From positions 1 to 63,130 of the forward strand of contig JAHIVT010000003.1 of the NCBI GenBank assembly GCA_018816555.1: a stretch of DNA of 63,130 bases, given 5' to 3'. The position numbers and the translations under genes were made by a program. The number at the start of each line of letters is the position of its first letter. Position 1 is the first letter of the stretch. The notes below the pieces were generated by a model. That model searched no databases, was not told the origin of the DNA, and saw only the letters and a list, made by a program, of their open reading frames with translations. This DNA comes from Pseudomonadota bacterium. GTDB lineage: Bacteria; Desulfobacterota; Desulfobulbia; Desulfobulbales; SURF-16. This document shows positions 31,601 through 40,022 of the stretch, piece after piece.

Positions 31601-32635
31601 TTACCACTCCACGCCAAGCATGAGACAATTGATGCCGCTGCCTATACCCAGAAGGGCTGCCGTTTGACCGGAGCGCAGAACCTGCTGCTCCAGAGCAACA
31701 GCCATGGTTAATGGAGCGGATACGGATCCCACATTACCCCAAAACGGCAATGTTTCAAAATTTTTTTCTGAATCGAGTTGTAATGTCTCGAACAAAAGTT
31801 GCGCATGGGCCCGTCCAACCTGATGGCAGAAAAAATGATCGATGCCTTCATCAGCCCAAGCCAGCTCAGCCTGAAAATCCCGCCAGGTGAGAAAAGCGGT
31901 TTCAACTCCCCGCTTCATGAGCTCTTCCGAGTCCGTAGCCATCAGAATGCCCTCATTACTGCTGTGTCCGCCCTGGCAGAGATTATTGTGACTGCTATTG
32001 GCCCGGACAGCTCCTCCGCTGAGGAGATGGCCGGTATCATGGACCTCACGGTCGCCCAACACGACGGCAACGGCTCCGGAACCAATGGTGAAGGAGGCAA
32101 AACTTGATTTTACCGATTTGCGGGTAACAGACGCATCGGTCAACAAATGCTGGATAGTGGTTTCGACAAGATTTTCGGCGGTTTCCCCGGCCACAACAAT
32201 TCCTTTCTTCACCTGCCCCAGTTCAATCATATTGGCCAGCATGGTCATGCCGTTGAGAAAACCGAGACAGGCGTTTGACAGATCAAAGACATAACATTTT
32301 TCCGGCAAGCCCAGTTGGTGATGAACAAAGGAGGCGGTGGCCGGCTCAAGCATATCGCGGGAGACAGAGGTAAAGATAAGGCAGCCGATGTCACCGGGAT
32401 CAACGCCTGCAAGCGCCAGGGCCTTGCGGCCGGCAATGGCTGCACCGTCGCTTGGCTTTGTGCCGTTATCCCAAAAGCGGCGTTGGCGTATGCCGCTCAT
32501 CAGTTCCAGACGTCCCTCAGGCAGCTTTAAACGCCGATAGAGCGGGGCAAGCCGCTGCTCCAGCATTTCCGACGTCACCACATGGGGAGGCGCTTCATAA
32601 GCAGGCGGATAAAGGCAGACGCGGCGATAACGCAT
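31601..32635 (-). CDS. oleA: OleA-like thiolase: head-to-head acyl condensing enzyme
   Basis: OleA joins two acyl-CoA molecules by non-decarboxylative Claisen condensation, the first committed step of long-chain olefin synthesis. The 344-residue protein resembles FabH/KAS III. The catalytic Cys is in SNACLGF (about residue 121), His in FCHQVG and Asn in WGNVGS. The conserved stretch RDMLEPATASFVHHQ contains the Glu characteristic of OleA proteins, which separates them from FabH. It starts six bases after the enoyl reductase stop. Confidence 0.9.
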   Translation of the reverse strand: MRYRRVCLYPPAYEAPPHVVTSEMLEQRLAPLYRRLKLPEGRLELMSGIRQRRFWDNGTKPSDGAAIAGRKALALAGVDPGDIGCLIFTSVSRDMLEPATASFVHHQLGLPEKCYVFDLSNACLGFLNGMTMLANMIELGQVKKGIVVAGETAENLVETTIQHLLTDASVTRKSVKSSFASFTIGSGAVAVVLGDREVHDTGHLLSGGAVRANSSHNNLCQGGHSSNEGILMATDSEELMKRGVETAFLTWRDFQAELAWADEGIDHFFCHQVGRAHAQLLFETLQLDSEKNFETLPFWGNVGSVSAPLTMAVALEQQVLRSGQTAALLGIGSGINCLMLGVEW

Positions 32636-32641
32636 GGCGAC

Positions 32642-33445
32642 TCAACCAACGACCTTGGCGACAATTTCCGCGTCAAAATAATTTATCCCCATGCCTGCAT
32701 CAACCACCAGACACTGGGCCGTGATGCCGGAGGAACGCTGCGACAGCAGAAAGGCTGCCACATCAGCGGCCTCCCTGGTCTGCACTGCGGCTTTGCGCAG
32801 GGTTGCCGTCTCGGCAAAAAGATAACTGTCCACATAACCCGGGATGCCGGCTGAGGCTGAGGTTTTCAGCAGCCCCGGACAGACGGCGTTGAACCGCACC
32901 CGGGAAAAAGAGGAAAAACTTTTGGCCAGAAAGGCCAGCGATGATTCCAGTGCCGCCTTCACCGGCGCCATGTAACCGTAATTTTCCGCCGCCATCCTGG
33001 TAGTGGAGATCGATATGGTGACAACCGAGGCATCCCGGTCAAAATGTTCTTTGAAATGATTGCAGAGTGCTATCAGGGAAAAACAGGAGATATCAACGGC
33101 CTGGAGAAAATCTTTTTTCAGCGTCGCATGGAAGGGTTGCAAACCTTCCGAGTAATTGGCATAGGCAATGGAATGCACAAGACCTGACAGTTTTTTTCCG
33201 CCAAGATACGCGGCGACTTCATCACGCACCCGGATGATATTCTCCTCCTGTTCCACATCGCAGATAAATACCTTAGCCTGGGGAAACAGCTTTTCCGCAG
33301 TCTGGCGCCTCTCTTCGCTTCTGACAACATGAATGACCTCGGCCCCTTCCGCGACCAAGGCTGTAGCAATGACGCAGGCCACCGACTTCCTGTTTGCCAG
33401 CCCGAAAACGGCAAAAATCTTATCCTGTAAATTAAGAAAACTCAT
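32642..33445 (-). CDS. FabI-like enoyl-ACP reductase (SDR)
   Basis: This 267-residue short-chain dehydrogenase resembles FabI, the last reductase of each fatty-acid cycle. The N-terminus has [13 protein letters not shown], the FabI-type dinucleotide site instead of the usual GxxxGxG. The catalytic Tyr-x6-Lys pair of FabI is visible in YGYMAPVK, followed by [17 protein letters not shown] also matches the family. It sits between FabZ and OleA in the operon. Its presence implies that at least some double bonds are reduced in the dedicated chain-building cycle. It is probably a paralogue of the housekeeping FabI, which I do not see in the window. Confidence 0.83.
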   Translation of the reverse strand: MSFLNLQDKIFAVFGLANRKSVACVIATALVAEGAEVIHVVRSEERRQTAEKLFPQAKVFICDVEQEENIIRVRDEVAAYLGGKKLSGLVHSIAYANYSEGLQPFHATLKKDFLQAVDISCFSLIALCNHFKEHFDRDASVVTISISTTRMAAENYGYMAPVKAALESSLAFLAKSFSSFSRVRFNAVCPGLLKTSASAGIPGYVDSYLFAETATLRKAAVQTREAADVAAFLLSQRSSGITAQCLVVDAGMGINYFDAEIVAKVVG

Positions 33446-33518
33446 GATCCGTTGAATTCAGGGTTCTGGGTTGCTTTCTCTTTCCGCATGGTGAAGTCTT
33501 GGCGGCTCTGTAAGTCTT

Positions 33519-34007
33519 TCATGCGGTTTTGTCCTCGTGCCTGTGCGGATTCATGACGTCTGACATGGCACAGGCAAAATCAACTTTAACTGCTGTTTTG
33601 CCATGCACCATCACTTTGCCCTTTAAAAACCAGGCTGTGCCGACCTGCTCCTTCAATGTGACTTCAAGGGTGATGATTTCACCCGGTTTGACTTCCCGCT
33701 TGAATTTGGCGCTGTTAATCCGGGTCAACACCGGAACTCCCTGCGCTGCAGAGTTATTTTTTCCAATATTGTCCTGTCTGATCAGCTCGGAGATCAACAG
33801 GGCGCCGGCCTGGAAAACTGCCTCACAGAGAATAACGCCGGGTAAAATCGGGTACTCGGGATAATGTCCCTGAAAGATATCCAGGTCAACCGGGATACTT
33901 TTTTCAGCAATCAGACTGTCACCGGAAAAACTGATCACCTTATCCACCCAGAGAAAGGGAGGACGATGGGGAATCCGGGCGAAAATGAAATCCTTAGAGT
34001 CCGCCAT
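33519..34007 (-). CDS. FabZ/FabA-like 3-hydroxyacyl-ACP dehydratase (hotdog fold)
   Basis: About 162 residues from the ATG at 34007 (MADSKDF); another ATG six bases upstream is possible. The hotdog helix motif GHYPEYPILPGVILCEA holds the catalytic His and Glu equivalent to FabZ GHFPxxPxMPGVL-E. The opening HRPPFLWVDKV is the usual FabZ/FabA start. The gene start overlaps the end of the FabG gene by 14 bases, a sign of tight translational coupling. Its insert NIGKNNSAAQG in the middle is a little longer than in FabZ. It dehydrates hydroxyacyl-ACP in the dedicated chain-building set. Confidence 0.85.
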   Translation of the reverse strand: MADSKDFIFARIPHRPPFLWVDKVISFSGDSLIAEKSIPVDLDIFQGHYPEYPILPGVILCEAVFQAGALLISELIRQDNIGKNNSAAQGVPVLTRINSAKFKREVKPGEIITLEVTLKEQVGTAWFLKGKVMVHGKTAVKVDFACAMSDVMNPHRHEDKTA

Positions 34008-34734
34008 TGACATCCAGCACAGCGCCATTAATGTAAGACGCCTTTGGCCCCGCAAGAAAAAGGACCGCGTCAGCAACCTCTTCGGGTGTGCCGAAACGGC
34101 GCATGGGCACCATTTTTTTATACTCACTGAGCTGATCCGGGCTGAGATCATTGATAAGCTCTGTGGCAATAAAGCCCGGTGACACGCAGTTGACCGTGAT
34201 TTTTCTTTTGGCGGTTTCCTTGGAAAGTGATTTCATCATACCTATCTGACCGGCCTTGGAGGCGGCATAATTGGCCTGGCCGGCAAAACCCATATGGGCC
34301 ATGGGGGAAGTGATATAAATGATGCGCCCGTATTTCTGCTTCATCATCAGTTGCACGGCAAATTTCGCCATGATGTAGGAGCCGGTAAGATTGACATCAA
34401 TGACACGCCGCCAGTCATCCTCTTTCATCATGGCAAGCACGGAGTCGCGGCGTATCCCGGCATTGTTGACCAGAATATCGATGGTATCAAACTGCTGCTC
34501 AATCCGGCCATAAAGCGCTTCAACAGCCGCATAATCGCTCACATCACATTGATAGAGCTGTAAAAGATCGCCATAGATCTCGCATTCGTGCTGAAAATCT
34601 TCCGCCGACTTGACATTGCCGCCGTAAAGTCCCAGCACCGTTGCCCCTTGCTGCAGAAAGGCAAGGGAGATGGCCCGGCCAAGGCCGCGGGTGGCCCCGG
34701 TCACCACAACTTTCTGTCCTGTAAATTCAGCCAT
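33994..34734 (-). CDS. FabG-like 3-oxoacyl-ACP reductase
   Basis: A 246-residue classical SDR. It has TGATRGLGRAIS (cofactor), NNAG, catalytic Ser in YITSPMAH, and Tyr/Lys in YAASKAG. SPGFIATEL and the C-terminal INGAVLDVNGG are typical of FabG. The ATG at 34734 follows the stop of the upstream FAD enzyme by two bases. Together with the ketosynthase, dehydratase, enoyl reductase and ACP it completes a type II elongation cycle inside the operon. Confidence 0.9.
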   Translation of the reverse strand: MAEFTGQKVVVTGATRGLGRAISLAFLQQGATVLGLYGGNVKSAEDFQHECEIYGDLLQLYQCDVSDYAAVEALYGRIEQQFDTIDILVNNAGIRRDSVLAMMKEDDWRRVIDVNLTGSYIMAKFAVQLMMKQKYGRIIYITSPMAHMGFAGQANYAASKAGQIGMMKSLSKETAKRKITVNCVSPGFIATELINDLSPDQLSEYKKMVPMRRFGTPEEVADAVLFLAGPKASYINGAVLDVNGGL

Positions 34735-34736
34735 GA

Positions 34737-36143
34737 TCAACTTCGCAGAAACGCATCGGCATCATTGGCCACAATCACGCCGTAATTTATGGCCCCCAGC
34801 CAGCCGGACATGATTATCCCCACCGACCCAACATGAAAGAGGCCTGGAACAACCTTGAAAATTTTGCGGGAGATGTCAAGCCCGGGAAATTTCGTCCCGA
34901 AAGAGGTTCCCTTGGTGTGCAGGGTATAACGGCTAAAGGTTTTGGGCGTGGCGGCCTCGAGCCAGTCAATCTTGCTGCGGATATCCGGTATATACCGTTC
35001 GAGATCAACAAGGGAGCGCTCGATCATCTCCTGCTTGGCAGCCTTATACTCTTCATCTGTAAGGTCTGCCCAGTCATCATAATTGCCGTTCATGGAGGCA
35101 ACAACCGTATAGTCGGGATTTGCCGGTCTTGTCTGGGGATAATAGATGGAAAAGGTCCTGCTCTTTGTTTTCATATCACGCATTTCAAGGGAATCAAAAC
35201 TCGGCGCCGTTGAGGTAAAGAGAAGATCCCCGACATCGGGGAAAGACTCGCCCGGTTTTATGCCCATATAGACCTGGCAGCTGGAGTTATTGATTTTAAC
35301 CTTGTCGAAGTCAGCGAGAAAATCATCGGGAAAGGCGTCCCGGCCGGTAAGTTCATCTACGGTGTTGGTAATGCCGCTATTGGAAATGACGCAGGGGGCG
35401 CTTATCACCCTGCCATCCACCATAACGCCTTTCACTCTGCCCTTTTCAACGACAATGCGTTCCACCTTTGACTTGGTGCAGATGGTAACCCCGTTGGCCT
35501 CCAGTTCATCACTCATCATGCCGATCAGATGGTCGGTGCCGCCCTGAAAGGTAAAAACACCTTTATCCATGAAGTTGGAAAACACTATGCCATAGGTAAT
35601 GGCCGGATCATCGAGCGTTGACCCATTGGCATAGGTAATCGGTTCCATGAGCAGCCGGTGCACATCAGAGCGGCCTGGAAAGAACTCTTCAAAAAGCTCC
35701 CTGGTGCTCATGGCCAGATCATCATAGAAGTTCATTTTCCGCACCGTGACAAAAAAATCATCGATCACCGAGCCGGAAATGGAAAATTTTTCCTGCAGAA
35801 TCCGGGTAAAATCCTGCCGGTCAAAGGTTGTGGTCAGGGAGAACTGGGGATTATCAAAAACGATATTCTTGAGCTGGACAATAGAGTTCTTAATTGCCTC
35901 ATTCCAGTATTTGCGGCATGTTTTTACCATGCCATAGGGAAACCCATGGAGCGAGACATCAAAAGTGTGGTTTTTGCGCTTGAACCAGGTGGCGAGCCCT
36001 CCAAGCCGATGGTGATGCTCAAGCAGCAGGACCTGATGCCCTGCCCGCGCCAGACGATTGGAGACCGTCAGCCCGCCCAGACCTGAACCAACAACAATGA
36101 CATCGTAACTGTTTTTTGCCTTTTCTATTGACTGATAAACCAT
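34737..36143 (-). CDS. CrtI-like FAD-dependent oxidoreductase, first of two
   Basis: A 468-residue phytoene-desaturase-like amine-oxidase-fold flavoprotein. The N-terminal FAD motif VIVVGSGLGGLTVSNRLA and EHHHRLGGLATWFKRK (GG-motif) are clear, and the C-terminal FAD contact is present in FHVGSVGIIMSGWLGAI (read in pieces). Such enzymes desaturate, saturate or isomerise polyene chains. In this operon the likely substrate is an ACP- or CoA-bound acyl chain rather than a carotenoid, because no phytoene synthase is present. It is separated from the second copy by 258 bases and runs into fabG with a two-base gap. The two copies are clearly different in sequence. Confidence 0.85.
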   Translation of the reverse strand: MVYQSIEKAKNSYDVIVVGSGLGGLTVSNRLARAGHQVLLLEHHHRLGGLATWFKRKNHTFDVSLHGFPYGMVKTCRKYWNEAIKNSIVQLKNIVFDNPQFSLTTTFDRQDFTRILQEKFSISGSVIDDFFVTVRKMNFYDDLAMSTRELFEEFFPGRSDVHRLLMEPITYANGSTLDDPAITYGIVFSNFMDKGVFTFQGGTDHLIGMMSDELEANGVTICTKSKVERIVVEKGRVKGVMVDGRVISAPCVISNSGITNTVDELTGRDAFPDDFLADFDKVKINNSSCQVYMGIKPGESFPDVGDLLFTSTAPSFDSLEMRDMKTKSRTFSIYYPQTRPANPDYTVVASMNGNYDDWADLTDEEYKAAKQEMIERSLVDLERYIPDIRSKIDWLEAATPKTFSRYTLHTKGTSFGTKFPGLDISRKIFKVVPGLFHVGSVGIIMSGWLGAINYGVIVANDADAFLRS

Positions 36144-36401
36144 TTGAAATAGATGCGTTTGAGCTATAATGATAATTGACAGCAGTCATATACTGCCTCG
36201 TTTGTCGAACCGACAGCGACCACAGGCCTTGTCCGTTCACCCTATGCCATGTCTGCAGTCACCAAAAGTTGCAACTGGCAAATGATATGAACTGTCGAGA
36301 CAAGCTCCGGCAATAAAACGGACCAGAGGACTGGCCCCCTGAGAAATAAGGATCAAACGGTTTGACCCGGCGGTCGCAGAATTTCAGCAAACCGCTAAAT
36401 A

Positions 36402-37787
36402 TCAATTTTCTGTTAAAATATGTTGATTGACTATGGACACCCCGCTGAGCATGGAACCGACAATGCCCAGAAAACCCTGATCCGTGCCGGCTATGAAAAC
36501 ATTGCTGCAGGGGGTCCTGCCGTCCTTTATTTTCACAGGACTGCCATACACGGCGCCTCGGGCTTTTGCCGTATACCTTTCAATGGTAATTGGCGTGAAA
36601 CTGTCCTCATATACAATGTTTTGCTCATAATTCCCAATGATTTTAGCGCTCATCTCCCTGGATTTCGCCCCCCACTCCTGCTTCATCGCCGTATATTCAA
36701 GGGGTGATGCCTTTTTCCACAGATCATAATTTGCTGCATGGGTGATACGGATCTGAAAATTTTCGGACGTCGGCAAGCCTTGAAAATTTTCAGGAAAGCA
36801 TATCACCCCCCAGCTGGTATCAACGGGTTTTACCGGCTGGCAGTATTGCAATTGATCAGACAGACAGTAAAAGATAATGGTATGGTCGCTTTTCACCTCT
36901 TTTTTTGCCTGCCGAGGCAGGATATAAATCGATTCGACAAAAGTCATCCTCCCCGCATATTTTTCTTCCTGAGGGTTCAGTGAGAGCATGGCAAAGGTGC
37001 CGGGAGCGCCGACGGTTGAAATGACGGCATCGCAGGATATGGCTTCCCCGCCTGCAAGTTTTACGTGGCTGGCCTGCTGATCCGTGATGCCAATTGATTG
37101 AACCTGACTGTTATAGCGTATTTCTCCGCCATAGGAGGTGAACTTATCAACCAGCAGAGCCAGGAAGTCTTTCATGGTGCCATCCGGACGGAAAAAGCCC
37201 TCCTGATAAATGGAACGAAACATAATAACGAACTGGGGAAAATCCATGTCGTGCTCTTCACTGTTGCCGTAAACCATGAGCGGCAGCAGGATCATGTCAA
37301 TCAACAGGGGATCGTGCAGAAACCGGGCAAGCATAACGCGGGTGGAAATCCATGCCTTGGGGGTAAAAGGGTCATAGCCGTTTACCACGGCAAGCAGACT
37401 GTTAAAACCATCTATTTCGGCTGGAAAACGGGAGGCTATCTCCTCCTGCAGCAGGGAAAAATCATTTGAAAAACGGAGAGTGTTACCTGCTGGAAAATGG
37501 ATAAGCGAGGAGAATTGCTCATGGGTGATGAAGTCATGACGGGAAAATTTGAGCTGCCTGAAGAGACGATTTAACGGCGCACGTTTGTCCCCGGGTTCTG
37601 CAAAATTTGTCATGGCATGCAGGCCGGTTTCCAGCAGAAAGCCCTTGCGGAAATAATAGGAGTTCAAGCCGCCGGGAATAGCGTGCTTTTCAAGAATCAG
37701 AACAGAACCGCCGAAACGGGCGAAACGAATACCGGCGGCCAAGCCGGAAAGGCCGCCGCCGATGATAATGAGAGAATAGTCAGCCAC
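36402..37787 (-). CDS. CrtI-like FAD-dependent oxidoreductase, second of two
   Basis: A 461-residue flavoprotein of the phytoene-desaturase/retinol-saturase type. The N-terminal site is LIIIGGGLSGLAAGIRFA with EKHAIPGGLNSYYFRKG, and the C-terminal contact is FIAGTDQGFLGIVGSMLSG. It differs markedly from the neighbour at 34737-36143 in the middle, so the pair probably act on different bonds or in sequence. It follows the ACP gene after 112 bases. Without biochemical data I cannot say whether it oxidises or reduces. Confidence 0.84.
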   Translation of the reverse strand: MADYSLIIIGGGLSGLAAGIRFARFGGSVLILEKHAIPGGLNSYYFRKGFLLETGLHAMTNFAEPGDKRAPLNRLFRQLKFSRHDFITHEQFSSLIHFPAGNTLRFSNDFSLLQEEIASRFPAEIDGFNSLLAVVNGYDPFTPKAWISTRVMLARFLHDPLLIDMILLPLMVYGNSEEHDMDFPQFVIMFRSIYQEGFFRPDGTMKDFLALLVDKFTSYGGEIRYNSQVQSIGITDQQASHVKLAGGEAISCDAVISTVGAPGTFAMLSLNPQEEKYAGRMTFVESIYILPRQAKKEVKSDHTIIFYCLSDQLQYCQPVKPVDTSWGVICFPENFQGLPTSENFQIRITHAANYDLWKKASPLEYTAMKQEWGAKSREMSAKIIGNYEQNIVYEDSFTPITIERYTAKARGAVYGSPVKIKDGRTPCSNVFIAGTDQGFLGIVGSMLSGVSIVNQHILTEN

Positions 37788-37899
37788 CGGCTGTTTTACA
37801 CGTCTTTAATTTCTGACGGTCGAACAACAACCTCTTGACCGCCATCCAGTGCCAAACAACTCATTGATCTGACCTCACGATTTTTTGGCAACAGACTTT

Positions 37900-38151
37900 T
37901 TACAAAGCCTTCAATTTAGGTTCAAGATAATTGATACAGCTGGTTAAGGTGGCCAGTTCAGGATAATCCGCTTCAGGAATCTGGAGTTTGTAGCGTTTCC
38001 TCAATTCCATTACGATATCGAGGAAATCCATGGAATCCAGGTCAAGCTGATCTCGCAGAGGTTCATCCGGATTAAGACCATCCATATCCGCATCTTCATC
38101 GATATCTGCGATTATTTCTAAAATGACGTCTTTTATTTCACCACGTGTCAT
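37900..38151 (-). CDS. Acyl carrier protein dedicated to the operon
   Basis: An 83-residue acidic four-helix carrier protein from the ATG at 38151 (MTRGEIKD), preceded by GGAG at proper spacing. The phosphopantetheine serine is in LDLDSMDFLD, a divergent but recognisable DSL-type motif with Met in place of Leu. Helices II-III (DFLDIVMELRKRYKLQIP) fit the family. The longer in-frame start at 38196 would add an unlikely N-terminus. It sits directly after the ketosynthase gene and before the FAD enzyme. Confidence 0.9.
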   Translation of the reverse strand: MTRGEIKDVILEIIADIDEDADMDGLNPDEPLRDQLDLDSMDFLDIVMELRKRYKLQIPEADYPELATLTSCINYLEPKLKAL

Positions 38152-38206
38152 GTTTACTCCATATTCACTAAATGGTATGCCGAGAGCAGCACCCATAACC
38201 TTTTGG

Positions 38207-39463
38207 TCAAATTTGCTCTTCTACAAATTTTCTGACAATCACGGCGGAATTGATTCCGACCATGCCGAATGAGTTATTCAAAATTGTGCTTACATTGTCA
38301 AGCTGTTTTGGAAAATGAGCGACGATATTGGGCAAAGCACAATCCGTATCGAGATTATCGAGATTAATCGTCGGATGAACAAAACCATCTTCAAATGACG
38401 GCAGATTCCCGGCCAGTTCCAGAACACCGGCAGCGCCCATGGCATGTCCTATCACGCTCTTCGTGTTATTGATATACGTTGAGCTGCTCCCTGCAAAAAC
38501 CTCCCGTATTGCCCGGCACTCCTCCACATCACCCTGCCTGGTGCCAGTGGCATGGGTATTGATGATATCAATATCCTCAGGGGCAAGCCCTGCCCGCTTC
38601 AAGGCAAGAAGCATGCATTCAGCCTGGCGTGGACCATAGGGAAGGACAAAATCACGGGCATCGGAATTCATGGCATGCCCCACAATTTCACCATAAATTC
38701 TGGCACCGCGTTCAAGGGCACGATCAAGCCGCTCCAGCACATAAACGCAGCCGCCTTCAGAAATGACAATACCGTTTCTGTCACGATCAAATGGCCGGGA
38801 AGCCTTTTGGGCATCGTCATGCTCGGCTAATGCACCCTGGGCCTTAAAACTGGCAAAGATTCCAAACGACCCGGTGCATTCGGAAATACCGCCGCAGAGC
38901 GCCATATCCACTTCCCCGAGTCTGATCATCTGTGCACCCTGAATAAGCGCGGCGTTGCCGGCCGCACAGGCTGCTCCCACTGAATAGTGGGGACCGGTGA
39001 TACCAAGATTCATGGTAATCTCACCGGCCGGATTATTTAAGACCGTTCGTGGATTATGATGGTGGGTCCAGTAATCAACATTATAATCAAACTTACTGAT
39101 ATTATAGACTTCATTTTCCGTCTCAACAGTGCCATGCTCAGTAAGACCGATATAAACGCCGGTGCTTTCTCTGGCATATTGGCTGAAATCAATTCCCGCA
39201 TCGAGCAGAGCCTCATTGGCGCAATAGACCCCGATGCAGCCGGCCCGGGTGCCCCGCTTGTTTTCCTTTTTTTTGCGGTACTTTGTCTCATCAAAGGAGC
39301 ATATGCCGGCGTGAACCTTCCCCACATAGCGCAGATCAATAGTCTGGATCTCGCTGATGCCGGCAAGCAGCTTTCTGCGGAAATCCTTAAGACTACTGGC
39401 ATTTGGCGCAGCAAGACCAACACCGGTGATGACGATTCGTTGTTTTTCTGGTAAGTTTTTCAT
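38207..39463 (-). CDS. FabF-like beta-ketoacyl-ACP synthase
   Basis: A 418-residue type II ketosynthase. Catalytic residues are Cys in GAACAAGN (about residue 170), His in NTHATGTRQGD and His in SVIGHAMGAAG. This Cys-His-His triad is that of condensing KAS I/II enzymes. The N-terminus (RIVITGVGLAAPN) is standard. Long insert features (THHHNPRTVLNN) set it apart from the housekeeping FabF. It is the first gene of the 12-gene minus-strand operon. A divergently transcribed small membrane-protein gene begins 88 bases away, so the operon promoter must lie in that gap; a TATATT box there is a weak candidate. Confidence 0.9.
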   Translation of the reverse strand: MKNLPEKQRIVITGVGLAAPNASSLKDFRRKLLAGISEIQTIDLRYVGKVHAGICSFDETKYRKKKENKRGTRAGCIGVYCANEALLDAGIDFSQYARESTGVYIGLTEHGTVETENEVYNISKFDYNVDYWTHHHNPRTVLNNPAGEITMNLGITGPHYSVGAACAAGNAALIQGAQMIRLGEVDMALCGGISECTGSFGIFASFKAQGALAEHDDAQKASRPFDRDRNGIVISEGGCVYVLERLDRALERGARIYGEIVGHAMNSDARDFVLPYGPRQAECMLLALKRAGLAPEDIDIINTHATGTRQGDVEECRAIREVFAGSSSTYINNTKSVIGHAMGAAGVLELAGNLPSFEDGFVHPTINLDNLDTDCALPNIVAHFPKQLDNVSTILNNSFGMVGINSAVIVRKFVEEQI

Positions 39464-39551
39464 ATAAATGCAATTGATTCAAAAAATAAGAACTTTTTAA
39501 TATAGCTGATTTTTCAGGCCATGTCGACCAAGAAAATAAAGGAAAAAATAA

Positions 39552-40022
39552 ATGGCGGACAAATTTGAGAAGGAAATTGAGGAACTTCTGCAAAAAGGGA
39601 AAAACAAAACCGAAATCTGGCAAATGTTCAGAAACGACAAAGAGCCGCTTAAAGTTCTTTTTTATCTCAATAACAGCTCTCTGCCGCGGGACAGAAAAAA
39701 ATTTCAGGTGATCAATCTATTGCTTGCCATAGTGTTGCTGTTTATAACGTCAAAAAAACTTATCACCGCCCTTTCCTTCGGCGCCCTCGATATCTTCTTA
39801 GTGCTCAGCTTGGTGGTCCCGGTCATCAACATCTATGTACTGCGTGAAATCCTGCGTTTTCACAGGATCGGTTATCAGTTTCTTTTTGTCCTCTCCTGCC
39901 TGTCGCTGCTGCAGCCGGAAAATCATCATGAGCAGGAACTCTTTATTCTGGGCCTGCTGATCGGACTTTCCGGCTACCTCTACAAACAGATGTTCCCTGC
40001 AAAAAACCAGATCAGGGTTTAA
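39552..40022 (+). CDS. Hypothetical small membrane protein
   Basis: A 156-residue protein I do not recognise. A charged N-terminal region (about residues 1-55, FEKEIEELLQKGKNKTEIW) precedes three or four hydrophobic helices (about 55-70, 75-95, 103-122, 128-146). The start has AAAGGA upstream. It is divergent from the FabF-like gene and convergent with the WbpM-like gene, whose stop overlaps its own by two bases. It is the only plus-strand gene between the two long minus-strand operons. Confidence 0.7.
   Translation: MADKFEKEIEELLQKGKNKTEIWQMFRNDKEPLKVLFYLNNSSLPRDRKKFQVINLLLAIVLLFITSKKLITALSFGALDIFLVLSLVVPVINIYVLREILRFHRIGYQFLFVLSCLSLLQPENHHEQELFILGLLIGLSGYLYKQMFPAKNQIRV

Noticed and set aside
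34737-37787. Carotenoid biosynthesis cluster
   Set aside because: Although two proteins are CrtI-like, there is no phytoene synthase or other terpenoid gene, and the neighbours are fatty-acid and ole enzymes.
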